Assembly (NCBI RefSeq): GCF_003173735.1
Contig: NZ_CP029551.1
Coordinates: forward strand, 3,248,001-3,312,000
Length of the DNA: 64,000 bases
Reading direction: 5' to 3'
Origin: Methylobacterium radiodurans
Lineage (GTDB): Bacteria; Pseudomonadota; Alphaproteobacteria; Rhizobiales; Beijerinckiaceae
Part shown: in pieces, positions 45,616 to 54,323 of the stretch
Numbering within the stretch: position 1 is the first letter of the stretch
Layout of the letters: every line of letters starts with the position of its first letter
Program-made: the position numbers and the translations under genes
The notes under the pieces: generated by a model
Told to the model about the DNA's origin: nothing
The model's database searches: none
Seen by the model: only the letters and a program-made list of their open reading frames with translations

Positions 45616-46845
45616 ATGGACACCGCCATGACCGACTTTCATCGCATCAAGCGCCTGCCCCCCTACGTCTTCGAGCAGGTGAACCGGATCAAGGCCGCCG
45701 CCCGCGCCAACGGCGCCGACATCATCGATCTCGGCATGGGCAACCCCGACCTCGACGCCCCCAAGCACGTCATCGCCAAGCTGGTCGAGACGGCGGGGCG
45801 CCCGCGCACCGACCGCTACTCGGCCTCGAAGGGCATCGCGGGCCTGCGCCGGGCCCAGGCCGCCTACTATCAGCGCCGCTTCGGCGTCTCGCTGAACCCC
45901 GACACGCAGGTGGTGGCGACGCTGGGCTCCAAGGAGGGCTTCGCCAACATGGCGCAGGCGATCACGGCGCCGGGCGACGTGGTGCTGGTGCCCAACCCGA
46001 GCTACCCGATCCACGCCTTCGGCTTCCTGATGGCGGGCGGCGTCATCCGCTCGGTCCCGGCCGAGCCGACGCCCGCGATGTTCCCGGCCCTCGAGAAGGC
46101 GGTGCAGCACTCGATCCCGAAGCCCGTCGCGCTCGTGGTCTGCTACCCCTCGAACCCGACCGCCTACGTGGCGGGCCTGGATTTCTACAAGGATCTGGTC
46201 GCCTTCGCGAAGAAGCACGAGCTGATCCTGCTCTCGGACCTCGCCTACGCCGAGGTCTATTTCGACGGCGAGCCGCCGCCCTCCGTGCTGCAGGTGCCGG
46301 GCGCGATCGACTGCACGGTCGAGTTCACCTCGCTCTCGAAGACCTACTCGATGGCCGGCTGGCGCATGGGCTTCGCGGTCGGCAACGAGCGGCTGCTGGC
46401 GGCACTCACCCGGGTGAAGTCCTACCTCGATTACGGCGCCTTCACGCCGATCCAGGTGGCGGCGAGCGCGGCGCTCAACGGGCCGGACGACTGCATCGCG
46501 GAGATGCGGGGCATCTACCGCAAGCGCCGCGACGCGCTGGTGGATTCCTTCGGCAAGGCCGGCTGGACCATCCCCTCGCCGTCGGCCTCGATGTTCGCCT
46601 GGGTGCCGATCCCGGAGAAGTACCGCGCGCTCGGCAGCCTGGAATTCTCCAAGCTCCTGCTGGAGAAGTCCGACGTGGCCGTGGCGCCGGGCATCGGCTT
46701 CGGCGAGTACGGCGACGACTACGTCCGCATCGCACTGGTCGAGAACGAGCAGCGCATCCGGCAGGCGGCGCGCAACATCCGGCGCTTCTTCGACAACGCC
46801 GACAAGACGCTGCACAACGTCGTGCCGATGCAGAAGGCCGGCTGA
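45616..46845 (+). CDS. alaC: PLP-dependent aminotransferase, AlaC-type
   Basis: 409 residues from ATG 45616; ATG 45628 is also possible. Fold-type I class I aminotransferase: [20 protein letters not shown] at the start, [47 protein letters not shown] and [12 protein letters not shown]. The PLP lysine lies in [16 protein letters not shown]. The motif set matches AlaC (glutamate-pyruvate aminotransferase) and its LL-DAP aminotransferase relatives. It interconverts alanine and pyruvate with glutamate. The downstream gap holds a large inverted repeat. Confidence 0.88.
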   Translation: MDTAMTDFHRIKRLPPYVFEQVNRIKAAARANGADIIDLGMGNPDLDAPKHVIAKLVETAGRPRTDRYSASKGIAGLRRAQAAYYQRRFGVSLNPDTQVVATLGSKEGFANMAQAITAPGDVVLVPNPSYPIHAFGFLMAGGVIRSVPAEPTPAMFPALEKAVQHSIPKPVALVVCYPSNPTAYVAGLDFYKDLVAFAKKHELILLSDLAYAEVYFDGEPPPSVLQVPGAIDCTVEFTSLSKTYSMAGWRMGFAVGNERLLAALTRVKSYLDYGAFTPIQVAASAALNGPDDCIAEMRGIYRKRRDALVDSFGKAGWTIPSPSASMFAWVPIPEKYRALGSLEFSKLLLEKSDVAVAPGIGFGEYGDDYVRIALVENEQRIRQAARNIRRFFDNADKTLHNVVPMQKAG

Positions 46846-46862
46846 CACGCCGCGCGGAGCCC

Positions 46863-46914
46863 GGCCCTGTTGCGGCCGGGCACCCGGCCGTTGTTGCGGC
46901 CGGGCGACAGGGCC
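46863..46914 (+). terminator. Compound inverted repeat after the aminotransferase
   Basis: GGCCCTGT at 46863-46870 and ACAGGGCC at 46907-46914 are exact complements. Inside are two direct copies of TTGCGGCCGGGC (46870-46881, 46894-46905) and the hairpin GGCCGGG-CA-CCCGGCC. Probably a transcript 3' end, or a small repeat. Confidence 0.45.
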
Positions 46915-47015
46915 CGCCAAAGCCGCGCCCGGGGCGGCGCCCGCGCTTGTCCGGGAGGCCGGGCTGGGCAAGGGTCTCACCAAGGGGTCCCAGTCTTTCC
47001 GCGTCCGAGGGGTGC

Positions 47016-47231
47016 ATGCGCCGCCTGAACCTGCCCGCCGCCCTGCTCGCCGCCCTCGCGCTCGCGGCGGCCGGTGCCTGCGCGCCGAACCCGATCGTCG
47101 CCCGCGACCCCGTCCCGGCCCCCGGCCCGCAGGACGCCTTCGTGTGCAAGTCGCGCCCGCTGCCGCTCAACACCTTCATGACGAACTGCGAGCCGGTCGC
47201 GCCCGAGCCGGTGCTGCGCTCGAAGGGCTGA
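47016..47231 (+). CDS. Small lipoprotein, 71 aa
   Basis: ATG 47016. The signal peptide [17 protein letters not shown] carries a lipobox with Cys near residue 22, then [20 protein letters not shown] and two more Cys ([14 protein letters not shown]) that could form a disulfide. No family is recognised. It lies 92 bases upstream of moaB on the same strand. Confidence 0.6.
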   Translation: MRRLNLPAALLAALALAAAGACAPNPIVARDPVPAPGPQDAFVCKSRPLPLNTFMTNCEPVAPEPVLRSKG

Positions 47232-47323
47232 AGGCTCGGCCGCGCCGGCCCTCCACCGGAGCGGCCCTGACGCGCGCGTCCGGATGCCCATATGAGGGGC
47301 CGGGGCGCAGACAGGATCCGAGC

Positions 47324-47875
47324 ATGGCCAGCGAGACGCACGCACGCAGCTTCATCCCCCTCGGCATCGCGGTCCTGACCGTGTCGGACACCCGCGGCCT
47401 CACGGACGACCGCTCCGGCGACACCCTGAGCCAGCGCCTCACCGAGGCCGGGCACCGGCTGGCCGACAGGGCCGTGGTCACCGACGACGTGCCGGCGATC
47501 CGCGCCCGGGTCGAGGCCTGGATCCGCGATCCCGGGATCGATGTGGTGATCACGACGGGCGGCACCGGCTTCACCGGCCGCGACGTCACGCCCGAGGCCG
47601 TCGAGCCCCTGTTCGAGAAGCGCATGGACGGCTTCTCGGCGGTGTTCCACCGCATCTCCTACGACAAGATCGGCACCTCGACCCTGCAGTCGCGGGCGAC
47701 CGCGGGCCTGGCGCGCTCGACCTTCATCTTCGCCCTGCCGGGCTCGCCCGGCGCCTGCCGCGATGCCTGGGACGGGATCCTGGCGCAGCAGCTCGACTAC
47801 CGCCACCGGCCCTGCAACTTCGTGGAGATCATGCCGCGGCTCGACGAGCACCTGCGGCGGGGCGCGCCCGCCTGA
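47324..47875 (+). CDS. moaB: Molybdenum cofactor biosynthesis protein MoaB
   Basis: 183 residues from ATG 47324. Single MoCF (MogA/MoaB) domain: [57 protein letters not shown] and [19 protein letters not shown]. It binds molybdopterin and may adenylate it. Alphaproteobacteria use this for Mo-enzymes such as formate dehydrogenases. No other moa genes are adjacent. The convergent glycosyltransferase gene ends 4 bases later. Confidence 0.93.
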   Translation: MASETHARSFIPLGIAVLTVSDTRGLTDDRSGDTLSQRLTEAGHRLADRAVVTDDVPAIRARVEAWIRDPGIDVVITTGGTGFTGRDVTPEAVEPLFEKRMDGFSAVFHRISYDKIGTSTLQSRATAGLARSTFIFALPGSPGACRDAWDGILAQQLDYRHRPCNFVEIMPRLDEHLRRGAPA

Positions 47876-47879
47876 GGCG

Positions 47880-48401
47880 TCAGCCCCGCTCGATCCGGGC
47901 GCCGAGCCGCCGCGGCTTGAGCCGCGGCGAGAAGCCGGGGCCGGCCAGCAGCGTGTCCCGGCGCACAAGGTCGCCGGCCCGCGCCCGGCCCGCGCCGATC
48001 ACGCCCTCGCCGCGGGCGATGAGCCGCTGGGGCAGGCCGGCATGCGGGCGGCGCAGGCGCGCCAGGGCCGTTCCGGAACGCGCCGTGCCGATGAAGCGGT
48101 CGAGGGCCCGGATCCAGCCCTCGGCCGGCACATCGCCCGCCTCCAGGCACAGCACCCAGTCGCGCCGGGCGACGCGCGCGCCCGCCATCCACGGGCTCGC
48201 CGCGCGCGGCAGCACCACGAGCGTCGCGCCGGTGGCCTCGGCCACCGTCGCCACCCCGTCATGCGCCGTGCCGGCGACGATCACCGCGTCGCCGACGAGC
48301 CCGGCCGCCACCCCGGCGACGAGCGCGCTCAGGGTGTCGGCAAGCTGGTCGATCGCGTCGGGCCCCTCGGGCCGGGCGATGTAGGTCACCGCGGAAAGCA
48401 T
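47880..48401 (-). CDS. Small GT2-like glycosyltransferase fold protein
   Basis: 173 residues from ATG 48401. The pattern ADTLSALVAGVAAGLVGDAV, then ATGATLVVLPRAASPWMAGA and RDWVLCLEAGDVPAEGWIRA, follows the nucleotide-sugar half of family 2 glycosyltransferases. Here the usual DGGSTD is replaced by AGTAHD and the DXD by EAGDV. The acceptor half is short (GEGVIGAGRARAGDLVRRDT). It may be inactive or have specialised donor use. Function unknown. Confidence 0.6.
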   Translation of the reverse strand: MLSAVTYIARPEGPDAIDQLADTLSALVAGVAAGLVGDAVIVAGTAHDGVATVAEATGATLVVLPRAASPWMAGARVARRDWVLCLEAGDVPAEGWIRALDRFIGTARSGTALARLRRPHAGLPQRLIARGEGVIGAGRARAGDLVRRDTLLAGPGFSPRLKPRRLGARIERG

Positions 48402-48524
48402 GCGCGCCGATAACCGATTTTTGCAGCAAAGAAACCCTCCGGCTGGGCCACTCGCGCAGTTGTTCGCGGATCCAGAAGGTGAAGGCGGATGATTGCCTAA
48501 CAAACAGGCGCTGTCGCGGCGCGT

Positions 48525-48539
48525 GTTCGCTCTATGTTC
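48525..48539 (+). promoter_or_regulatory. LexA-type SOS box (GTTC-N7-GTTC)
   Basis: GTTC at 48525-48528, 7 bases, then GTTC at 48536-48539. This is an exact match to the alphaproteobacterial LexA direct-repeat operator. It lies 37 bases before the start of the radical SAM gene, a typical position for repression. Chance occurrence of eight fixed bases is not negligible in 64 kb, but the place is suggestive. Confidence 0.5.
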
Positions 48540-48575
48540 CTAAAGGGTACTTCGAAGCGAGCGGACCGTGCAGCA

Positions 48576-49666
48576 ATGACGACAGGCCAGGACGAGGCGG
48601 CATCCCGGCGCCTCGCGACCTCCGCGGTGCCGCCCGAGGCCCGGCGCGGCCGGGGCGCGACCGCCAACCCGAGCGGGCGCTTCGAGGCCGCCGCGCGGGT
48701 CCGCTTCGACGACGGCTGGGGCGAGCTGGAGACGACGCGCCCGCGCACTGAGGTGACGCGGGAGCGGGCGGCCCGCATCATCACCCGCAACACTTCGCCC
48801 GACATCTCCTTCGACCGCTCGATCAATCCCTATCGCGGCTGCGAGCACGGCTGTGTCTACTGCTTCACGCTTATGTCGGGCTCTCGCCGGGCCTCGACTT
48901 CGAGACCAGGCTCTTCGCCAAGCCCGACGCCGCGCGGCTGCTCGCCCGCGAACTCTCCGCGCCCGGCTACCGGCCGGCCACGATCGCGCTCGGCACCGCG
49001 ACCGACCCGTACCAGCCGATCGAGCGGGAGCACCGCATCACCCGGGCGGTGCTGGAGGTGCTGGCCCGCTTCCGCCACCCGGTCGGCATCGTCACCAAGT
49101 CGAACCTGGTCGTCCGCGACGGCGACATCCTGGCCGAGATGGCGCGGGCGCGCCTCGTCACGGTCGGGGTCTCGATCACCACGCTCGACCCTGTGCTCGC
49201 CCGCCGCATGGAGCCCCGCGCGCCGCACCCGGAGAAGCGCCTGGAGGCGATCCGGCATCTGAGCGCCCTGGGCGTGCCCGTGATGGTGCTGGTGGCGCCC
49301 GTGATCCCGGCGCTGAACGACCACGAGATCGAGGCGATCCTCGCCGCCGCCCGGGAGGCCGGGGCGGCGGAGGCGAGCCACGTGCTGCTGCGCCTGCCGC
49401 ATGAGCTGAAGGACCTCGTGGCCGACTGGTTCGCCGAGCATTATCCGGGCCGGCAGGCGCATGCCTTCTCGCTGGTGGCGCAGAGCCGCGGCGGCCGGGC
49501 CTACGACGCGACCTTCGGCCAGCGCATGACCGGGCAGGGCGCCTACGCGGCGCTGATCGCGCAGCGGATGCGCCTCGCCAAGGCCCGGCTCGGCTACCGG
49601 ATGCAGAGCCTCAAGCTCGACACCGCGGCCTTCGCGGTGCCGGGCACGCAGCTCGCCCTGTTCTGA
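48576..49666 (+). pseudogene. PA0069-family radical SAM protein (SplB-like), frameshifted
   Basis: The first half, from ATG 48576, encodes [20 protein letters not shown] with the intact CxxxCxxC cluster motif. The frame then shifts at 48866/48867. The second half continues in another frame from 48869 as [40 protein letters not shown] and so on, to the natural C-terminus QLALF at 49666. In the family the linker between Cys-Phe and Ala-Tyr is Ala-Arg-Pro-Thr-His. Only 2 of those 15 bases remain, so about 13 are missing. Both halves are otherwise well preserved, so the lesion is recent or an assembly error. COG1533 relatives include spore photoproduct lyase. Confidence 0.85.
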
Positions 49667-49690
49667 GCGGTCGCCGCGCCCCCCGCAGGG

Positions 49691-50287
49691 TCAGGCGAAG
49701 CCGCGGGTGAAGGTCAGGCGGTGGTGCGGGCTCCGGCCCCGCGCCGCGAGCCCGGCCCGGTGCAGCGCCGTGCCGTAGCCGACATTGCGCTCCCAGCCGT
49801 AGCCCGGGTGGCGGTGGGCGAGGCGGCGCATCAGGTCGTCGCGCACCGTCTTGGCGACGATCGAGGCGGCGGCGATCTGCGGCACCAGCCGGTCGCCGCC
49901 GATCACCGCGCGGCAGGGCAGGGCCAGGCCCGGCACGCCGTCGCGCCCGTCGACCAGCACAGGGGCGACGAGGGCAAGCCGCAGCACCGCGCGCCGCATG
50001 GCGTCGAGGGTCGCGACCCGCACGTTCAGGCGATCGATCAGCGCCCGCGAGCCCGCCGCCACCGCAACGCGCCCGTGCGCCCGGATCAGGGGCGTGAGGC
50101 GCTCGCGCACGGGTTCCGGCACGCGCTTGCTGTCGTCGAGCCGCGCCAGCAGGTCGCCGGGCAGGGCTGCGGGGTCGAACCAGACCGCCGCGACCACAAC
50201 GGGGCCGCACAGCGCACCGCGTCCCACCTCGTCGCAGCCGATCGCGGCCGGATATCGGGCGGCCTCGGCCGGGTCGAAAGGGGGCAT
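49691..50287 (-). CDS. rnhB: Ribonuclease HII
   Basis: 198 residues from ATG 50287. The active-site Asp and Glu lie in AIGCDEVGRGALCGPVVVAA, followed by LDDSKRVPEPVRERL, then the third acidic residue in ALDA-type helices (RVATLDAMRRAVL). AAASIVAKTVRDDLMRRLA and the C-terminal GYGWERNVGYGTALHRAG, PHHRLTFTRGF complete the signature. It removes ribonucleotides from DNA. Family length is ~200, so it is complete. Confidence 0.96.
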   Translation of the reverse strand: MPPFDPAEAARYPAAIGCDEVGRGALCGPVVVAAVWFDPAALPGDLLARLDDSKRVPEPVRERLTPLIRAHGRVAVAAGSRALIDRLNVRVATLDAMRRAVLRLALVAPVLVDGRDGVPGLALPCRAVIGGDRLVPQIAAASIVAKTVRDDLMRRLAHRHPGYGWERNVGYGTALHRAGLAARGRSPHHRLTFTRGFA

Positions 50288-50502
50288 GGCGGCGTCCTGC
50301 GTCGCGGGCGTGATACGCGAACGCGCGGCGCAACGGAATGCCGGCCCTCGACTGCCAGCGCGCAGCGGGACGACGCGCGGAGCATCCATGACCGCTCGCG
50401 GCACCGCACCAATCGCTCGAGCGGTCGGCGGACCCTGCGCGCTCAAGGCCCGAGCCGGGAATGCGCGCAGCAACGCGAAACCCTGTGGATCGAAGCATGC
50501 GC

Positions 50503-50527
50503 TCTCGCATGAACGTAACATGCGAGA
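50503..50527. repeat. Inverted repeat TCTCGCATG-N7-CATGCGAGA
   Basis: Perfect 9-bp arms with a 7-base spacer, between the divergent rnhB and wHTH genes. It is not positioned as a terminator for either. It may be a protein site, or part of a leader RNA. Confidence 0.4.
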
Positions 50528-50665
50528 CTCAGACACCTCGCGACGATAAAAAGCTTCTACGCTACCGCCAAGGATCGAGAACTTCGCAGCATCGCTTGCC
50601 GATGCTTTGGGCGAATGCGGGACTTTACGCATTGACGGACGAAAATTAAGCCACTAGATTCGAGA

Positions 50666-50681
50666 TAGTACAATTGTACTA
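50666..50681. promoter_or_regulatory. Perfect 16-bp palindrome, candidate operator
   Basis: TAGTACAATTGTACTA is self-complementary over 16 bases, in an AT-rich promoter-like stretch 153 bases before the tandem winged-helix gene. A site for that protein (autoregulation) or another dimeric regulator is plausible. Confidence 0.45.
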
Positions 50682-50833
50682 CAGAAGATACGTTTGCATC
50701 AGAACTTTCGTCTATAAATGCACGCTTCAATCAAAAATAGAAGTTTTGCGCCCGCCTCAACCAGGGCAGCGCGCTTCTCCCGGGCAGCCGATGCCGTTCA
50801 CGGCAATCTCGGGCACGCGCACGGAGAGGCGGC

Positions 50834-51754
50834 ATGATGCCCGCGCACACTCCTCGGCCGGCCCACTACCCGCCCGCCGCCCCGCTGACGGCCGAGGCGA
50901 TCCTGGCCCATCCGGACTTTCCGGAGGCGCGCCGCGTCTTCATCGCGGAGCACAGGAAGGTCTACGATTCCGAGGTCTTCCCGGGCCGTTTCGGCGCCGA
51001 TGTCGGGCGCGTGACGACGCTCGCCATCATCGTCTGCCTGTACGCGAACTACGTGCGCGCGGACCGCGAGACCTGGCCGACCCTGACGAAGCTGAAGACC
51101 ACGGTGGCCCGCTTCGGCTTCGCCAGCCCGAGGCTGATCGACACCTTCGTTGCACGCCTGGTCCAGACGGGCGACCTCGTGCTGCGGAAGCAGCCCGACG
51201 ACAGCCGCGTCAGGCTCCTGTGCCCCACCGAGAAGCTGCTCGCCTGGGACCGCGAGTGGATGGCGGCCCACTACGCGGCCCTGGACCTGCTCTATCCGGA
51301 GCCCGGGTTTCCTCTTGCCCGGCAGCGCGACGCCGCGTTCCAGACCGCCCACGCCAAATGCGCGATCGACGCCTTCGACGGCATCATCGCGATGATCTGG
51401 AGCAACATGGATCTCGTGTTCTTCCTGAGCAGCACGAGCGCCCTCATCATCCTGCTCTCGGTCCTCGACAGGAGCGGCGCGGACGCGGAGAACCACTTCC
51501 AGGAGTCGGATCTCGGCGAACTCGCGAAGAGCTTCAGCGTCTCCCGGAGCCACATCCGCAACATCCTGGCGGCGGCGCAGGAGATCGGGTTCCTGACCCG
51601 CTCCGGACCGCGCAAGACGCTCTGGCAACTCACCCCCCGCCTGGTCTCGGCCTTCGACCGCTTCATCGCCGACAGCCTCGTCCACAGCGACGTGACCTAC
51701 CGGCTCGGCCTGCGCGGCCTCGCGGAGGCGGGCGCGGCAACCGTCGCGGCCTAG
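50834..51754 (+). CDS. Hypothetical DNA-binding protein with two winged-helix-like domains
   Basis: 306 residues, ATG 50834 behind GGAGAGG. Domain 1 (~58-135) reads like a MarR-type winged helix: RVTTLAIIVCLYANYVRAD, WPTLTKLKTTVARFGFASPR, LIDTFVARLVQTGDLVLRKQ, then DDSRVRLLCPTEKLLAWD. Domain 2 (~200-275) is a second winged helix: DLGELAKSFSVSRSHIRNIL, AAAQEIGFLTRSG, KTLWQLTPRLVSAFDRFIAD. A hydrophobic stretch, IAMIWSNMDLVFFLSSTSAL, links them. I do not recognise the family. The AT-rich upstream region and palindrome suggest a regulator. Confidence 0.6.
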   Translation: MMPAHTPRPAHYPPAAPLTAEAILAHPDFPEARRVFIAEHRKVYDSEVFPGRFGADVGRVTTLAIIVCLYANYVRADRETWPTLTKLKTTVARFGFASPRLIDTFVARLVQTGDLVLRKQPDDSRVRLLCPTEKLLAWDREWMAAHYAALDLLYPEPGFPLARQRDAAFQTAHAKCAIDAFDGIIAMIWSNMDLVFFLSSTSALIILLSVLDRSGADAENHFQESDLGELAKSFSVSRSHIRNILAAAQEIGFLTRSGPRKTLWQLTPRLVSAFDRFIADSLVHSDVTYRLGLRGLAEAGAATVAA

Positions 51755-51772
51755 GTCTCGGGAGACCGCCCC

Positions 51773-52843
51773 TCAACGCAGCCCGGCCAGGGCCGGTGCG
51801 CCCCGGGCGGACGTCCCCTCCAGCGCGTGGGCGCTCGCGATGTTGCCGAAGAACTGGCGCGCGCTCTCGGCCCAGGTGTGGCGCAGGGCCTCCGCGCGGG
51901 CGGCCTCGCGCGGGACGGCGAGCGCCGCGAGCGCCGCCGCGCGTAGGTCGGCGTCGAGGATGCCGGCCCGCGTGCCGCCGATCACGTCGAGCGGGCCGGT
52001 GACCGGGAAGGCCGCGACCGGCGTGCCGCAGGCGAGCGCTTCGAGCAGCACGATGCCGAAGGTGTCGGTGAGGCTCGGGAAGACGAAGACGTCGGCGCCC
52101 GCGTAGATCCGCGCGAGCGCCGCCCCGGTGCGCGTGCCGAGGAAGCGCGCGCCCAGGCCCAGACCTTCGAGCCGCGCCCGGTCCGGCCCGTCGCCGACGA
52201 CGACGCGGCTGCCCGGAAGGTCGAGCCGCAGGAAGGCCTCGACGTTCTTCTCCACCGCGAGCCGGCCGACGAACAGGAAGATTGGCCGGGGCAGGTCGGC
52301 GAGTTCCGCCGGCAGGGCCTCGCCCGGTTCGGCCGGTCGGAACAGCTCCGTGTCGACGCCGCGGGTCCAGCGCATCAGGTTGGCGAAGCCCCGCTCGCTC
52401 AGTTCCCGCTCCAGGGAGGGCGTGCTCACCATGGTGCCGCAGGCCGCGCCGTGGAAGCGGCGCAGCCACGCGTAGCTCCAGGCCTCCGGCACCGGCAGCC
52501 GGGCCGAGAGGTACTCGGGAAAGCGCGTGTGGTAGCTCGTGGTGAAGGGCCGCCCCCGCGCCAGGCAGTGGCGCCGCGTGGCGTAGCCCACCGTCCCCTC
52601 GGTGGCGACGTGGACATGGGTGGGGCTGAGCCCGTCCCAGCGCGCCGCGACCTTGCGGCGGGTGGCGTGGGCCAGCCGGATCTCGGGATAGCCCGGCAGC
52701 GGCACCGAGCGGAAATCCTGGTGGGTCAGCAGCACCGTGTCGAAGCCGTGCGCACGTCCGGCCTCGACCATGTGCTGGAGCGAGCGCACGACGCCGTTGA
52801 CCTGCGGGTGCCACGCGTCTGTGGCGATGAGGAGCCGCCTCAC
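51773..52843 (-). CDS. Glycosyltransferase family 4-like
   Basis: 356 residues from GTG 52843, overlapping the stop of the upstream phosphatase by 4 bases (GTGA). N-terminal donor-half segments: RRLLIATDAWHPQVNGVVRS, ATEGTVGYATRRHCLARGRP, TTSYHTRFPEYLSARLPVP. The GT4 C-terminal signature is intact: FLFVGRLAVEKNVEAFLRLD, VVVGDGPDRARLEGLG, ADVFVFPSLTDTFGIVLLEA. It resembles alphaproteobacterial glycolipid mannosyl- or glucosyltransferases. Coupling to an LpxH-like phosphatase suggests a lipid-linked product. Confidence 0.9.
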   Translation of the reverse strand: MRRLLIATDAWHPQVNGVVRSLQHMVEAGRAHGFDTVLLTHQDFRSVPLPGYPEIRLAHATRRKVAARWDGLSPTHVHVATEGTVGYATRRHCLARGRPFTTSYHTRFPEYLSARLPVPEAWSYAWLRRFHGAACGTMVSTPSLERELSERGFANLMRWTRGVDTELFRPAEPGEALPAELADLPRPIFLFVGRLAVEKNVEAFLRLDLPGSRVVVGDGPDRARLEGLGLGARFLGTRTGAALARIYAGADVFVFPSLTDTFGIVLLEALACGTPVAAFPVTGPLDVIGGTRAGILDADLRAAALAALAVPREAARAEALRHTWAESARQFFGNIASAHALEGTSARGAPALAGLR

Positions 52844-53682
52844 GCGACGGCCCGCCGCCCGGGCAGCGCCGGCTCCTCGGCGGGCGGCTCGGCCTCCGCC
52901 GCCGCGCGGGCCCGCAGGATGCTCGGATAGTGCAGCACCTCCATGCGGCCATCGTAGTGCTCGACGATCGCCGTGCAGGATTCCACCCAGTCGCCCGTGT
53001 TGAGGTAGCGCAGGCCCGCGATCTCGCGGTTGGCGGCGTGGTGGATGTGGCCGCAGATCACCCCGTCCGCGCCCTGGCGCCTCGCCTCGTCGGTGAGGAA
53101 CTCTTCGAACTGGCCGATGAAGTTGACGGCGTTCTTCACCTTCAGCTTGGCCCAGGCCGAGAGCGACCAGTAGGACAGGCCGAGCCGGCGGCGGACCCGG
53201 TTGAGACCCGTATTGACCCAGAGCGCGAAGGTGTAGGCGCCGTCGCCCAGATGCGCGAGCCAGCGGGCGTGGCGCACCACCATGTCGAACTGGTCGCCGT
53301 GGATGACGAGATAGCGCCGGCCGTCCGCGGCTTCGTGGATGCGGCTCTCGGCGATCTCGATCCCGCCGAAGGTGGTGCCGATATAGTCGCGCAGGAACTC
53401 GTCGTGGTTGCCCGGCACGTAGACGATGTGGGCGCCCTTGCGGACCTTGCGCAGCAGCTTCTGCACCACGTCGTTGTGGCCTTGCGGCCAGTACCAGCCC
53501 GAGCGCAGCTGCCAGCCGTCGACGATGTCGCCGACGAGGTAGATCACGTCGGCGTCGTAGTCCTTGAGGAAATCGAGGAGCAGCCCGGCCTGGCAGCCCT
53601 TCGTGCCGAGATGCGTGTCGGACAGGAACAGCGTCCGAACGCGCACGGTCTCCGGCTCCTCGCTCACGCGCGCATCCCGCAT
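52840..53682 (-). CDS. LpxH-type UDP-2,3-diacylglucosamine diphosphatase family metallophosphatase
   Basis: 280 residues from ATG 53682, behind GGGAGG. Calcineurin-like motifs in order: TLFLSDTHLGTKGCQ, YLVGDIVDGWQ, VYVPGNHDEFL, LVIHGDQFDMVV, VICGHIHHA and LRYLNTGDWVESC. The spacing matches the UDP-2,3-diacylglucosamine hydrolase family. The true LpxH/LpxI of lipid A synthesis may be elsewhere. The overlapped glycosyltransferase gene suggests a membrane-glycolipid pathway. Family confident, exact substrate inferred. Confidence 0.88.
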   Translation of the reverse strand: MRDARVSEEPETVRVRTLFLSDTHLGTKGCQAGLLLDFLKDYDADVIYLVGDIVDGWQLRSGWYWPQGHNDVVQKLLRKVRKGAHIVYVPGNHDEFLRDYIGTTFGGIEIAESRIHEAADGRRYLVIHGDQFDMVVRHARWLAHLGDGAYTFALWVNTGLNRVRRRLGLSYWSLSAWAKLKVKNAVNFIGQFEEFLTDEARRQGADGVICGHIHHAANREIAGLRYLNTGDWVESCTAIVEHYDGRMEVLHYPSILRARAAAEAEPPAEEPALPGRRAVA

Positions 53683-54323
53683 CCCGCGCCTCCCGCTGTG
53701 GCGAGCGGGAGCCAAACCGGAATCCGATATCAGTTTGATGACGCGCCCCGGTCGCGACCGGGGGAGGCTTCAGCGGCCTGCGCCCGCGCCCCATCCCCAA
53801 AGATGAAGCCGACGGGGAGCACCCGGCAGCAGAGAGACCGTCGATCGCTGCACTGCGTACGTTGCGCTGCAGCAAAGATCAGTCAATCGAGCGTTCCCGA
53901 CCGGGCCGGAAAGGCAAATTTTTTTTCCAGTGTCGCGAAGTTTTTCCGGTTTTCTTTCCGTGACTTGGCCGTCCATAATCACGCCCGGCCGAGTGGCGGC
54001 GTGGACCGCCCTCGAATCGGCGGGACGACCGAGAGGAAGGTGTCGATGACGCGGCGAGGCGCTTGAAAGCGCGACCCGGCCGTCGCAGGATGGGCGGGGC
54101 ACATCGGAGGCGACCGGCATGCAGGCATGCCGCGACGCGAGCGGCGCGAGGCCGCCACGCCGCTCCGCGTGACCGACCATCCGAACAGGCAGACTCGCCC
54201 GGGCGACCGGACGGCGACGCCCCGCCCGGCAGGCCTCCCCGCGCATCGCCCGGTCCGCGCACGACCCGACATCGCCGGACGCGAAGCCGGCAGTTCATGA
54301 CCTAGGGAATTGGAGGAAACATC
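53683..54323. promoter_or_regulatory. Control region and leader of the serine-cycle operon
   Basis: 641 bases between divergent lpxH-like and sga genes. 53905-53980 is AT-rich with T-runs at 53919-53926 and 53941-53945, the likely promoter zone for sga. 54046-54063 encodes a possible 6-codon leader (ATG ACG CGG CGA GGC GCT TGA) after GAGAGGAAGG. 54115-54132 is the inverted repeat CGGCATG-CAGG-CATGCCG. No longer gene is supported. In Methylobacterium, QscR binds upstream of sga; the site was not identified. Confidence 0.55.

Larger units (their letters stand above)
50288..50833. other. Large divergent intergenic region, partly AT-rich
   Basis: 546 bases with no convincing gene. 50288-50500 is ordinary GC-rich sequence. 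50560-50760 is AT-rich compared with the rest of the window. It contains a 9+9 inverted repeat at 50503-50527 and a 16-bp palindrome at 50666-50681, both listed. Confidence 0.6.

Noticed and set aside
51773..53875. A 700-codon fusion of the glycosyltransferase with an upstream frame
   Set aside because: The upstream part is a shadow of the LpxH-type gene; the true start is the GTG at 52843 that overlaps its stop.
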